64,000 nt of DNA from Spirosoma validum (GTDB lineage Bacteria > Bacteroidota > Bacteroidia > Cytophagales > Spirosomataceae): assembly GCF_014699035.1 (NCBI RefSeq), contig NZ_JACXAA010000013.1:1-64000 (forward strand), read 5' to 3'. The notes beneath the pieces were generated by a model. It worked only from the letters and a program-made list of their open reading frames with translations. It did not search any database and was not told where the DNA came from. The position numbers and the translations under genes are program-made. Each line of letters begins with the position of its first letter. The stretch's first letter is position 1. This document shows positions 26,976 to 36,805 of this stretch, in pieces.

Positions 26976-27204
26976 GGTCTTGGCAATTTTAAAGAGTTCG
27001 TAACGTATTTCTACAGATTCCTTTACAGCTAAAATCCGATAAAAGCATAAATAGACCGTGATTTTCCAGGTAAAACCCGAGTTTTTCGCTCCGGTGGCAC
27101 AGTAGCGTCCCCACCCCGGTTTGCCTGTATCCTACTAAATCATCAAGAAACGTATTCTTCCTGGTTTATGCTAGTTTCAGCAACATTCAGAAGGAGCCAA
27201 CTGA

Positions 27205-29442
27205 TTACTTTACAAATGTATAGGTGTACTTTACAATCATTGACCGATCCGTAAGAGCGGGTTGAGTGGGTCGACCTACCGAATCGAATGGGTTAGTCTC
27301 CAAACTAGTCCCCTGGTTAAATACGATGTAGAGGTCGTTGCCTTCGCGGGGATTATACCGAAACCGAATATTTGAGGATACTAACTTCGCTACACTGTTG
27401 TACTGAATCAGGGCTTCTGTTGATACGTTCACGTTCAGGGAAACCTTCATACGAATCTGAGCCAGCGTGACATCGTATTGCTGAGCCCGGTTCGGAAATC
27501 GAATCCGATTCCATTGCAGATAGCTGCTCAGTTCCAGATAACGCGATATAGCCCAGGTTGGGCGAACACTAAGCGATACCCGCGACCCGTCGTAGAAACG
27601 GCCGATTTCTGTTTCCAGCGTTGCATTCAATGGCTTATTGCCCGGCGTAGCCAGTAACCCATACAAACTCTGGAAGCGGTATTGACCACCCGGAATTCGG
27701 GCGATACCGAACAATGTCAACGTATCCACCACGCTCTCATACGAATTTCGGACTTTTACCTGCGCCCGATGCCCTTTCTTGAACAAAGCATCCCAGCCAG
27801 GCGACACCTCAACCGATTCGGCGGTTCCGTTGCTGTTTCGTAAAAATGCGTACCCATACAGGCTGACCTGATGATTCAACAATACCGAGTTTTTACCAGG
27901 CAGCCAGCCCCAAAATAGGCGATCACCAAAGCGCATGTAATCTTTCCGCGATTCAAATCCTAAACCGGGATTATAGTTTCGGCCCGCTTGTGAAAGACTT
28001 AGATCATAGCCAAATCCTTTCAGAATACGTTTTTCGTAGCGCACCTGCCAGCGAGCCGGATCGAAGAACCGACGAGTCGGCATCCGTCCGTTGCGCTGTG
28101 TCTGTTCAGTTGTCAACCGGTCAAAGGTTTGCGCCCAGTTAACGCTCAGGAAGTTTTGGTCGTATACCCGGAAGATGCCATCCACCCCGTACGTTACGTT
28201 TGCGTGCCCGTCGGTGCCTAACCGTGCAGTGGTCATAAGGCCAATGTAGGAGTTTTGATTGAACACCCGCCGACGAAGCCGCACTACGCTCATGTTTTCG
28301 GAGGATAGGCTGCCCGTTGCTTTCGTTTGCATATCCAGTATGCCCACATCCCACCGGCCAATACGCCCAACCATGCGCCCACCAGCCAGAATAGGCACGC
28401 GTTGCCCGCTGTTCAACCCAATTTGTCGACTGTAAAATAACTGGTTAACGCCCCCAAAACTAAAAGTGAAAATGCTGGCCCGTTCCTGAAAAAACAGTCG
28501 TTTTTCGGGAAAGAACAGGTTGAAGCGGGTCAGATTTACCTGCTGGTCATCCGCTTCAACCTGGGCAAAGTCTGTGTTGATGGTTAGGTCGGCAGTGAGG
28601 TTGCTGGTGATGCCAATTTTCATATCCAGCCCGGCATTCCAGGTCGCTGTATGCTGAAGTTGGTAAGCGGTTTGATCAGCATTAAGTTGAGGGACGGAAC
28701 TTAGCCCACCAAGTACATAAGGCGTTATATACACGGGTGTTCGGGGCCGCAGATGCTCGAACACAATGGGTTGCATCTGCGAAGCTTTAAACTGGCTGGT
28801 AAATCCCCATTGATTCGAAATGAGTGGATAGGTAATGTACTCGTTTTTACGGGCAATTCGGCGGTTCAGGTGCATGCCCATCGTGACACGGCCATTTTTA
28901 TCCTGATAGCGCAGACTCGACAGGGGAATTTTGAACTCAGCAAACCAGCCGTTGTCATTTCGGCTCGTGGCACAATACCAGAACGTATTCCAGCTTAAAT
29001 TCAGCCAGTCGTCGCCCTGCGCGTCGTTCTTATTCGTCGCGTCTATCCGGTTTCCACTTGGGGTGGTGTAAAACGCCAGTGCATTTTCTTTATCGGCAAA
29101 CGTATCAAGGGCGATCCCGAACCAATCGGCGGACCCAAAGTCGTCCCGCTTAAACGTGAGTTCCTGAATGCCCTTTGAATGGCTATCGTAGAGCCAGCCT
29201 GCTACATAGAGGAAGTTGTCATCGTAGGCTACCCGAAACTCCGTGCGCTCGGTTGGCTCAGCACCTACAGTCGGAATGTGCATGGTTACTGGGAACGAGG
29301 GAATCGTTTTCCAGCCCGGCTCGTCGAGGATGCCATCCAGTCGGAATGGCCCTTCAAAACGAGGCATTATGTAAGGCGTTTTTTCCTGCGCCCACCCATC
29401 GACAGTGAGCAGCAACCATAGCGGAATCAGATAGTATTTCAT
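27205..29442 (-). CDS. DUF5916 outer-membrane-associated protein with CBM9-like N-terminus
   Basis: 745 residues with signal peptide MKYYLIPLWLLLTVDGWAQ. Residues about 25-230 form a CBM9-like carbohydrate-binding fold (FRLDGILDEPGWKTIPSF, VAYDDNFLYVAGWLYD, WFAEFKIPLSSLRY). The rest is the DUF5916 beta-rich region (LTADLTINTDFAQVEADDQQVNLTRF with FFPEKRLFFQERASIF), ending in aromatic-rich strands and TYTFVK like a barrel. It probably sits in the outer membrane; the ligand is unknown. Confidence 0.88.
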   Translation of the reverse strand: MKYYLIPLWLLLTVDGWAQEKTPYIMPRFEGPFRLDGILDEPGWKTIPSFPVTMHIPTVGAEPTERTEFRVAYDDNFLYVAGWLYDSHSKGIQELTFKRDDFGSADWFGIALDTFADKENALAFYTTPSGNRIDATNKNDAQGDDWLNLSWNTFWYCATSRNDNGWFAEFKIPLSSLRYQDKNGRVTMGMHLNRRIARKNEYITYPLISNQWGFTSQFKASQMQPIVFEHLRPRTPVYITPYVLGGLSSVPQLNADQTAYQLQHTATWNAGLDMKIGITSNLTADLTINTDFAQVEADDQQVNLTRFNLFFPEKRLFFQERASIFTFSFGGVNQLFYSRQIGLNSGQRVPILAGGRMVGRIGRWDVGILDMQTKATGSLSSENMSVVRLRRRVFNQNSYIGLMTTARLGTDGHANVTYGVDGIFRVYDQNFLSVNWAQTFDRLTTEQTQRNGRMPTRRFFDPARWQVRYEKRILKGFGYDLSLSQAGRNYNPGLGFESRKDYMRFGDRLFWGWLPGKNSVLLNHQVSLYGYAFLRNSNGTAESVEVSPGWDALFKKGHRAQVKVRNSYESVVDTLTLFGIARIPGGQYRFQSLYGLLATPGNKPLNATLETEIGRFYDGSRVSLSVRPTWAISRYLELSSYLQWNRIRFPNRAQQYDVTLAQIRMKVSLNVNVSTEALIQYNSVAKLVSSNIRFRYNPREGNDLYIVFNQGTSLETNPFDSVGRPTQPALTDRSMIVKYTYTFVK

Positions 29443-29542
29443 GGTACATCGTTGGTTTACATGGTGTGAAAATTGGACATAGCTCCGCCAGACAGGGCAA
29501 ATCGGCCCATTGTAAACACGGTCAGTACGGTTATGGAGTTGT

Positions 29543-30916
29543 TTAGGCTGGTTTGATATTCTGATTTACGCGGAACAGATTAGTAGGGTCATAGTTGGTT
29601 TTGATGGCCACCAGCCGGTCGTAGTTCGCCCCATAGGTAGCTTTCACGCGGTCTTCGCCTTCTTCCATCATAAAATTGATGTATGACCCACCCGCGCTAA
29701 ACGGATGCAAGGACTGCCAGTAGTCGCGTGCCCAGTTGGTGACCACATCTTTGTTGGCCGGATCTGGGTCGACCCCGGCAATGACCATCGCCCAGGTGGC
29801 CTGGCGGTATCCCCAGGCCGTGGCCTCGTTGCTCACCCGCGAGGCTGCTCCGTCGATGGGATAGAGGTGCATAGTCGATAGCATCGAGGGCAGGGCTTCG
29901 CCATAGGTAAGGTGCTGCTCGATCGCTTCATCGCTTAGTTCGTTCATGTAGTCGCCTTTCCAGTACCATTGCAGTCCTGGTGGATACAGCGGATCAAACA
30001 TACCCTGCATCACGGGTACAGGCATCGGACCAATCATGTCAAAGACGGGCTTCCTGAACTGACGTATTGGCTCAAAAACAGAATCAGCATTTTCGATTGG
30101 GCCACTGTAGCACCAGACAATACCGCACATCTTTTTCAGATGAAGTTCCTCCGGGAAAGGTGGACCGGGTGGTACCGTCAGAAAAGCAAACCAGCCATTG
30201 AGCGAGTCAGCGGCTTCTTTAATAAACGTTCGGTACCAACGTAGGATGTCACGGGCATCGTCCATGTGCCACAGCATCGGTCCGGCGACAACGGTGCTGA
30301 TTGGATGTGCCTGGAATAAGAAAGACGTGACAATACCAAAATTCCCTCCCCCACCCCGAATCGCCCAGAACAAATCCTCGTTTTCGCTGGCAGACGCTTT
30401 CGCTACGCTTCCATCCGCCAATACCATGTTGGCTTCCAGCAGATTATCAATGGTTAAGCCGCAGTGCCGAGTCAGGTAGCCCAGCCCCCCACCAAGAGTC
30501 AGCCCCGCTACGCCCGTTGTTCCATTGATACCCGTTGGTACAGCTAAGCCATAAGGGTGTGTGGCCGCATCCAGTTCGTTCAACAAGCAGCCACCTTCTA
30601 CTAAAACGGTTTGTTTATGGGGATCTACGTCAATGTATTTCATCCCCGACAGATCAACAACTAACCCATCATCGCAGATACCCAGTCCAGCACCATTGTG
30701 TCCTCCACCTCGCACGGCCACCAGTAGGTTGTGCTCACGCGCATAATTGACCATCGTAACCACATCTTCTACACAGGTGCACTGAGCAATCACCGATGGG
30801 CATTTGTCAATCATGCCGTTATAAACCTTCCGGGCAGTAGGGTAGTCTGGATGTTGAGGATCAATCAGTCGCCCCCGCACACGCGTTTGCAGTTCAGTAA
30901 TATGGAATGTGTCCAT
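29543..30916 (-). CDS. FAD-dependent oxidoreductase, berberine-bridge-enzyme type
   Basis: 457 residues. The FAD-binding PCMH domain has VRGGGHNGAGLG (histidine for covalent FAD), VLVEGGCLLNELD, VPTGINGTTGVAGLTLGGGLGYLTR and FWAIRGGGGNFGIVTSF; the C-terminal BBE domain has YINFMMEEG and YDRLVAIKTNYDPTNLFR. No signal peptide. Such enzymes oxidise sugars, alcohols or alkaloid-like molecules with O2. It lies just downstream of two AraC regulators on the same strand (40-nt gap), which may control it. Confidence 0.9.
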   Translation of the reverse strand: MDTFHITELQTRVRGRLIDPQHPDYPTARKVYNGMIDKCPSVIAQCTCVEDVVTMVNYAREHNLLVAVRGGGHNGAGLGICDDGLVVDLSGMKYIDVDPHKQTVLVEGGCLLNELDAATHPYGLAVPTGINGTTGVAGLTLGGGLGYLTRHCGLTIDNLLEANMVLADGSVAKASASENEDLFWAIRGGGGNFGIVTSFLFQAHPISTVVAGPMLWHMDDARDILRWYRTFIKEAADSLNGWFAFLTVPPGPPFPEELHLKKMCGIVWCYSGPIENADSVFEPIRQFRKPVFDMIGPMPVPVMQGMFDPLYPPGLQWYWKGDYMNELSDEAIEQHLTYGEALPSMLSTMHLYPIDGAASRVSNEATAWGYRQATWAMVIAGVDPDPANKDVVTNWARDYWQSLHPFSAGGSYINFMMEEGEDRVKATYGANYDRLVAIKTNYDPTNLFRVNQNIKPA

Positions 30917-30956
30917 CGTATAAGAGGATTAAGGATTAAGAAGCTAAACGATTAGT

Positions 30957-31829
30957 CTATTCAGCAAGCAACTGCTTTCGGTACTGGAGTGGTGACTCGC
31001 CAAACTGGCTTTTAAAGACTCGACTGAAATGGGAGTTGCTTTCGAAACCGCTTTCCCGCGCAATGTCGCTGATGCTTTTTTCGGTGGTTTTCAGCAATAC
31101 TTCGGTATGACTCAGTCGTTTCTGCATCAGCCATTGAGCAGGTGTCGTATGGAATATACGTTTGAACTCGCGCTTAAATGTGGGTAAACTCTGGTGAGCC
31201 AGTTGAGCAAATTCCGTAAGCGACAGATTATACATGTAATTCGTCTCCATGACGGTATATAAATCTGAGCGGGTATTTTTAGTCAGCTTACTTAGGTAAG
31301 CTACCAATGCCTGATTACGGGGTTCAGCCAGAATAGATAGAAATAAATTCAGAAAACGCTGTTCAAGAACAGCTTCAGCCGGAGCAGGCTCTTCAGCAAA
31401 TGAAGCCAGTAGCTGTTCCGATAACTCCCTGGTGAGCGGATTGAATTCCAGTTCATTAAGCTGTCTAAATGCCAGTTCTGGCAAGCCCTTTTGATCACTT
31501 CCAGGCTGGTAATGGCTGCTAAGCTGTTGCAGATAACTGTCTGGAATATACAGATTCATGGAACACCAGCCTTCATCCAGATACAGCTCCTGATTAAAAG
31601 CGCCTGTCTTGAGAAAATAGCAATGTCCTTCTTCCAGTAACAAGGTTTCGTCGGGCCGATGCATCAGCTTTCGGCCTTCAATCACAAAGGAGAGAATGTT
31701 GTAATGTGTAAAGACATCTACTTTTCGGACAACCTGTGGACAGTAGTAATATACAAACAGCAGGTCTTTACAGGTAAACTGTTTGTAAATCTGTGGCTGG
31801 TAGCGCAGAAACTCATAGACATTAATCAT
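30957..31829 (-). CDS. AraC-family transcriptional regulator
   Basis: 290 residues. The N-terminal cupin-like sensor begins MINVYEFLRYQPQIYKQFTCKDLL. The C-terminal double HTH has NLSLTEFAQLAHQSLPTFKREFKRIF and SISDIARESGFESNSHFSRVFKSQFG. It overlaps the upstream paralogue by 4 nt and shares its order of motifs, so the pair arose by tandem duplication. Likely operon: AraC-AraC-BBE oxidoreductase. Confidence 0.9.
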   Translation of the reverse strand: MINVYEFLRYQPQIYKQFTCKDLLFVYYYCPQVVRKVDVFTHYNILSFVIEGRKLMHRPDETLLLEEGHCYFLKTGAFNQELYLDEGWCSMNLYIPDSYLQQLSSHYQPGSDQKGLPELAFRQLNELEFNPLTRELSEQLLASFAEEPAPAEAVLEQRFLNLFLSILAEPRNQALVAYLSKLTKNTRSDLYTVMETNYMYNLSLTEFAQLAHQSLPTFKREFKRIFHTTPAQWLMQKRLSHTEVLLKTTEKSISDIARESGFESNSHFSRVFKSQFGESPLQYRKQLLAE

Positions 31830-32716
31830 GGCCGTCCGGCTTCTGTCTGAAGCGGTTTTTGTTTCCGATAATGTAAAGGTGAGGCACCAAACTTGTCTTT
31901 AAACACCCGGCTAAAATGTGAGCTATTCTCAAAACCACTTTCAAAAACAATATCACTGATGCTTTTCTGGGTCGTGTTGAGTAAGGCCAGTGCGTAGTCT
32001 AGTCGTTTCTGCATCAGCCACTGGGCAGGCGTTGTCACAAACAGTTTTTTGAATTCCCGCTTAAATGTAGCTAAACTCCGATTCGCAATCCGGGCATATT
32101 CCTCCAGCGACAGATTATACATGTAATTGCTTTCCATAACCTCGTAAAGAGAGGTATGGGGGCGGTCAGTCAGGCTGTTGAGATAGGCAACAAACGTGTG
32201 ATTGTCGGGATTAATTAATAGTGAATAAAAAAACTCCCGGAACCGCTCTTCCAACATAGTCTCCGTTGGTGACAGCTCCTGCTCAAAGAAGTTTAGTAAC
32301 GTCTGAATAAAACCTGTTGAAGTTTCATTCATGGCCAGTTTAATAATTGGTTCTGTTGTCTGATTGGCGGTAGGCTGACCTCTATAAAAGTGTCGGAAAT
32401 TCTGAATCAGTTGTTTGAGGTATACATCCGGCACATAAAACGTTACTGCCCGATAGCCTTTACCCAAAAAAACTTCCTGTATAAATCCTCCTTTCTTACA
32501 AAACTCCAGATTGCCCGTGGAAAACAACCAGGTTTTTCCTTGCCGATGAATCCATTTACTGCCACTGACCGAAAACGTTAGGTAGCTGTGGTGCGTAAAT
32601 ATCTCATCGCGCTGACGAGACTGTGGGCAATCATAATACGCCATGAGCAGGTCTTTGCTAACGAGCTGCCGGTAGGTTTCGGGCTGATATTTCAGGAAAT
32701 CATACACATTAGTCAT
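31826..32716 (-). CDS. AraC-family transcriptional regulator, tandem paralogue
   Basis: 296 residues from ATG 32716 (MTNVYDFLKYQPETYRQLVSKDLL), chosen because it matches the paralogue's start; an in-frame ATG at 32740 would add eight residues. HTH region: NLSLEEYARIANRSLATFKREFKKLF and SISDIVFESGFENSSHFSRVFKDKFG. The two proteins differ mainly in the sensor half, suggesting different ligands. Confidence 0.9.
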   Translation of the reverse strand: MTNVYDFLKYQPETYRQLVSKDLLMAYYDCPQSRQRDEIFTHHSYLTFSVSGSKWIHRQGKTWLFSTGNLEFCKKGGFIQEVFLGKGYRAVTFYVPDVYLKQLIQNFRHFYRGQPTANQTTEPIIKLAMNETSTGFIQTLLNFFEQELSPTETMLEERFREFFYSLLINPDNHTFVAYLNSLTDRPHTSLYEVMESNYMYNLSLEEYARIANRSLATFKREFKKLFVTTPAQWLMQKRLDYALALLNTTQKSISDIVFESGFENSSHFSRVFKDKFGASPLHYRKQKPLQTEAGRP

Positions 32717-33188
32717 ATAGCAGGCGGGTTGATAAACCACTGATTAATAGGACAAAACTATAGTGAAATAGTCGTTCAGACTTTGCTGTACGGATCAACT
32801 TTTTGACTGTGAAGGTCAAAACGACTTTGAGGTCATTGATTAGCGTGAATAACTGGCTGGTCTGTCAATGTACAGTTTATTGGCGAAAGCTGGATGGCAA
32901 GGTTGTTTGACTAAAGAAATCCTGATTGGTGTAGCCCGATCTAGTATATGTAATTGAGCAAATTTAAATAATGCTTCGGCAGCTGGATCGTATGCTATGG
33001 ATCGTGTTGGAAAAGGTATGAACGTTCTATCGTCTCACTTGGGAGCGATTAATGAGATGGTGTGCTTTCCACAGAGTTATCGTTGATCTGTACAAAAATT
33101 AGCCAATCCGCTCAAAAAATTCTTGGTAGATGTCTCCAATCGGGGAATTCAGTGGTGGCAATCCCTGTACCCCTCGCCGATTCCAAAC
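32717..33188. other. intergenic region
   Basis: About 470 bp with no gene recognised on either strand. It contains the promoter side of the AraC pair and one GTCTCA repeat (33032-33058). Confidence 0.5.
33032..33058 (+). repeat. dispersed GTCTCA repeat, copy 4
   Basis: GTCTCA (33032-33037), CTTGGGAGCGATTAA, TGAGAT (33053-33058), preceded by the recurrent TATGAACGTTCTATC. Confidence 0.7.
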
Positions 33189-33758
33189 TCAGTAGAGGAA
33201 CGGAAGCAGACGCCAAGTATGCTCACTATAGGCAGCGTAGCCAGGAAGTACTTGCCGTAAAAAATGCTCTTCCCGGCTTATTTTCACCACATAGGTTCCA
33301 CACAAGATCAGTAAGCCTATCAAGCTTGACGGGCTGGGCTGATACAAGGTCGTCCCGAACGCGGCCGAGAGGAAACCCGTATACATCGGATTACGAACGT
33401 AACGATAGGGACCGTTAGTCACTAAGGTCTGGTTTTCGACTTGCTGGATGGCACCACTCCAGTTATCCGCCAGCACCTGGCGGGCCCAGGCCCCCAACAG
33501 CATGCCTATCAGCATCAAAATCATGCCTACTAAGTGAACCCAGTGGGGCAAACCTAAAAAAGGTTTATTGAACGCCATGGGTAGTGGATTTAGAAGCAGG
33601 ATGAAGGACAGCACGACGAGTCCCACATGGATTCGTCGATACCAACTCGTGTTGATTTGCTGTTGCACCTGCACTCGTCGGCGTGTTGTATATCCCCAGA
33701 TGGCCCAGCCAAGCCAAAAAATGCCCCATGTAAATTGAGCAAAGTAATTGATGAGCAT
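33189..33758 (-). CDS. isoprenylcysteine carboxyl methyltransferase-family membrane protein
   Basis: 189 residues with about four transmembrane segments and the ICMT/PEMT signature LVTNGPYRYVRNPMYTGFLSAAFG, then a C-terminal SREEHFLRQVLPGYAAYSEHTWRLLPFL with the conserved E and Y. Bacterial members methylate membrane-embedded substrates using S-adenosylmethionine; the substrate is unknown. Stands alone. Confidence 0.87.
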   Translation of the reverse strand: MLINYFAQFTWGIFWLGWAIWGYTTRRRVQVQQQINTSWYRRIHVGLVVLSFILLLNPLPMAFNKPFLGLPHWVHLVGMILMLIGMLLGAWARQVLADNWSGAIQQVENQTLVTNGPYRYVRNPMYTGFLSAAFGTTLYQPSPSSLIGLLILCGTYVVKISREEHFLRQVLPGYAAYSEHTWRLLPFLY

Positions 33759-34043
33759 AGTGACAGATTCATTGTGTACAGCTTAGGTAACTGAGGTGGC
33801 TGTAAATTTGTGTTATAGGACAACTATATGAATACTGTCGGGTGGCGTGATGGGCGAAGTGGTCTTGAAAAGAGCTAACGGGCGGGTTTAGCGACCGCAT
33901 GGATTAATTAAAAGAGTGATTAAAGAGACGGACGATCAATACTGATTAAACTAGAGCTTTTAGTACTTTAGCTAACCTATAAGAGATTATAAAACATTAA
34001 TTTGAGCAGTTATATAGTCACTAGTCGATAAATTCCCCTCATT

Positions 34044-34949
34044 ATGCATAAGCTCTCCCTGCTCTTTAGCATTTGATTTTGCTCGGTTGGCATAATCCAA
34101 GCCCAATCGCAGATTATTGATATGCACATCCACTCTTATGACCAAGGCGCTTTTCTTAGACCCATTATTGAGGTAGCTGGCGTGCGAGCAGCCAAAACGG
34201 CTAGTGCCCATTTTCAAGAGACTTATCAAGCTTTCACCACGTATAGTATCGTCAAGGCAGTCGTCAGCGGTTCTCCTACCAGCGTGGACAATTGGCTTAC
34301 TCAAGACAAAGAACACAAGTTCATTGCAGGCATTGCGATGGATGAGCCGACTGATTATGGCATGGATAGCGTTCGTTTCGAACAATTGGTCAAAGACAAG
34401 AAGATTCTTGTCTTCGGCGAAATTGGTGCCTACTATGGGGGCAGCACCCTCAATCACCCCGGTTGGCAACCCTATTTACGCATTTGTCAACGCTATGACA
34501 TTCCTGTGGCGATTCATTTGGGCGGTGGTCCCCCCCAATCCACCTATTCTTGGGCGCCTAAAGCCAGATTACAACTAAGCGATCCCTTTCTGATTGAAGA
34601 TGTATTGGTTCGCTATCCGAAGCTACGAATCTATATGATGCATTCAGGTGAGGTATGGTATGAACACGCTCTCCGTTTAATGGCCTTCTATCCCCAACTC
34701 TATTCCGATCTAGGGGCACTATTATGGGTAGAGCCTTTGACGAAACACTATGCTAGTGAGTTTTTAAAACTAGCCAAAGAAGGGGGTTACCTCAAGCGGG
34801 TCATGTTTGGCAGCGACCAGATGCGCTGGCCGGGGGGCATTGGAAAATCGGTTGATTACTTAAAAAGTTTACCCTTCCTAAGTCAAGAAGATAAAGCTGA
34901 CCTGTTCTATAACAACGCGGCTCGTTTTTTAAAGCTTAAGAACCAGTAG
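34044..34949 (+). pseudogene. secreted amidohydrolase interrupted by TGA in its signal peptide
   Basis: From ATG 34044 the frame reads MHKLSLLFSI-stop-FCSVGIIQAQSQIIDMHIHSYD: a signal peptide with TGA at codon 11 (34074-34076), cleaved after QAQS, then the metal-binding HxH of the amidohydrolase_2 fold. The remaining 275 codons are intact: IYMMHSGEVWYEHALRLM, LYSDLGALLW and VMFGSDQMRW with the catalytic Asp. An internal ATG at 34122 encodes MHIHS, but that methionine is part of the metal motif, so it is not a natural start. The gene would make a cytosolic product only if reinitiated. Confidence 0.8.
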
Positions 34950-35319
34950 TAGTCAGTGTCTACCTAACATGAACTGTGTTAAAAGTCAAGCCATCGAGCG
35001 TAAAATAGGCTGATAATTCGGATCATAGTCTTGATTGAATTTAACCACCGCATACGCCTGGCGAAGTAGTTTGTTGACGACAGCCATTAACGCCACATTA
35101 GTTACTTTACCTGCCGCTTTTAAGCGTTGATAGCACTCTCGACACGGTTTATTATAGCGAATTGCTGACAAACTAGCCATATATAATTGGCCTCTCAGGT
35201 GAGCATCACCAGAGCGGTTGATTCCCTTCGTTATGCCTACTTTTCCCGACTGGTAGATGATTGGAGCAACGCCGATAAACTTAGCCAAGGCCTTGGCCGA
35301 TCCAAAGTCGCGAAAGCCA

Positions 35320-35335
35320 CGCTTCGGCGCACCGA
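35320..35335 (-). mobile_element. 16-bp hairpin insert, copy 4
   Basis: Minus strand TCGGTGCGCCGAAGCG: stem TCGG, loop TGCG, stem CCGA, tail AGCG, between ACGAA and TGGCT of the IS110 transposase. Confidence 0.75.
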
Positions 35336-35952
35336 TTCGTGGTCTCAATTAAGGCGGTGGCGACGGCGTCAGAAATTCCTTTTATGGACCGTAACCGCTT
35401 GTACTGCTCGGTAAAATCAGCTTGGCATACCTGGTTAATTTCAGCCTTTAATTGAGCGATGGCCGCCTGGAAATGAGCAATCATCTGTTGCAAACTATGC
35501 TGAACAGTAGCATCTTTCAGGGGTAATGGCTGGAACGATTCAAATAGGTTAAGCAGCACTACCCGCTGTTTTTGGTATTGTCTAAGCAAAGTTCGTTTCT
35601 GTCTAAGAAGCATCAGACTCTTGTTACTCATCTGATAAACAAGTGGTTGAATAGACCTCCCGTATTCTGATAATAAGACCGCATCACTCGGATCGGTCTT
35701 AGTGATCGATAAATGCATTTTGGCGAAGTGATGACTCTGCTTGGGATTAATAACTGATATTATCACCTTGGCTTGAGAAAGCATATAAGTTACTAAAACG
35801 GAATAGGAACCAGTAGCTTCTAGCACGCAATGGGCCTGCTCGGGAAGTTGATTTATTAGCGAATGAATGCCGTCGGGCGAATTGGCGTAGGAACTCACTT
35901 TCCAGCCCGCCGTTAGTTTTGGAATAGCCACTGAAAGGCTATCTTTAGAGAC

Positions 35953-35968
35953 CGCACGGGCGGCCCCG
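35953..35968 (-). mobile_element. 16-bp hairpin insert, copy 5
   Basis: Minus strand CGGGGCCGCCCGTGCG: stem CGGG, loop GCCG, stem CCCG, tail TGCG, after codon 8 (ATTGAC) of the IS110 transposase. Removal restores IGIDVSKDSLS. Confidence 0.78.
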
Positions 35969-35992
35969 GTCAATACCAATGTAAGTTTTCAT

Positions 35993-36190
35993 AGAAAAGA
36001 GAGATTACAAAGGGGAAAAAGAAAGATATAACTGGGAAATGACGCCATGAATTTTAGACCCTAGCATAGCATACGCGGTTTTTCACCAATTGAACTGTCC
36101 AGGCTTTAAATTCACCAGTGGGAGTCAAAACATGTTAAACAGGTTTGGCTAATAATTGCTCGGACTTATCCCCACTGGTGGCTCAAATCA
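35993..36190 (-). ncRNA. candidate IS110 bridge-RNA region
   Basis: The non-coding stretch directly 5' of the IS110 transposase, where IS110-group elements encode their bridge RNA. It contains a 10-bp inverted repeat CACCAGTGGG (36113-36122) / CCCACTGGTG (36171-36180) enclosing 48 nt, consistent with a structured RNA. The element boundaries and guide loops were not resolved. Confidence 0.3.
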
Positions 36191-36805
36191 CAGCTGAAGA
36201 ACTGCCTTTTTTGAGTGTTTTTCAAACCCGTTCAAACGTACTATAATTGCACTTATACAAGTGCACGAATGCGACGGATATTAAAACAAGCTATCCAATT
36301 TAGCGCCCGAATTAATGAGCCAATGAGTAAATATTTCGTCGTATCAGGCGGGCGCTTATTCATGAAGGTTTCCTCGTCTCATTAGGGAGCATTTTGTGAG
36401 ACAAACAAACTTGTATTTTTCCTCCCTTTTCAACCTAAACTTTACTTAGGTCGTGAGATGGCTTGGGGCAATCTACCAAGGCGATTTTAATAAGCTCTAA
36501 ATTGGGGTCACTTTTAGTGTAATCTCTACCAACTTCGGCTTCTAATGAAGGCCCCTTATTACCGTATAATAAATTGTACAAATATTATAATAATATTTAC
36601 ATTTTATCTTGCAAATTTACATTAATCAACACACCCTCCTTACCGATTCTAGAAAGTAAGTTAGCGCCATCATAGGCGAATTGAATCTTGCTGCTTCGGC
36701 GTCTTAGGCTCTACTAGCAAGCCTAATTCCACTTTGACCTGCTAAAAGTAGGGCAACGTATTTTCTGATAGTTTCCTATCACTTCACCTTCAATTTCCTA
36801 TTAGT
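36191..36805. other. intergenic region
   Basis: No gene seen. It contains the palindrome TGCACTT-ATAC-AAGTGCA (36248-36265), one full-length copy of the dispersed repeat (36302-36402) and AT-rich DNA before the lipoprotein gene. Confidence 0.5.
36302..36402 (+). repeat. dispersed GTCTCA repeat, copy 5 (long form)
   Basis: AGCGCCCGAATTAATGAGC at 36302, TTTCGTCG...GGCGGGCGCTTATTCATGAA in the middle, then GTCTCA (36376-36381), GGGAGCATTTTG and TGAGAC (36397-36402). It matches copy 9 over about 100 bp. Confidence 0.75.

Larger units (their letters stand above)
34986..35992 (-). pseudogene. IS110-family transposase with two 16-bp inserts
   Basis: From ATG 35992 the protein reads MKTYIGID, then a 16-bp insert (35953-35968), then VSKDSLSVAIPKL through the DEDD RNase-H-like domain (VLEATGSYSVLVTYM, DPSDAVLLSEYG). 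A second insert (35320-35335) splits TALIETTN from GFRDFGSAKALAKFIG, followed by the transposase_20 domain (APIIYQSGKVGITKGINRSGDAHLRGQLY with the catalytic serine). Removing both inserts gives exactly 325 codons including the stop. Apart from these inserts the gene shows no other stop or frameshift. IS110 elements use a bridge RNA and leave no terminal inverted repeats. Confidence 0.85.
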
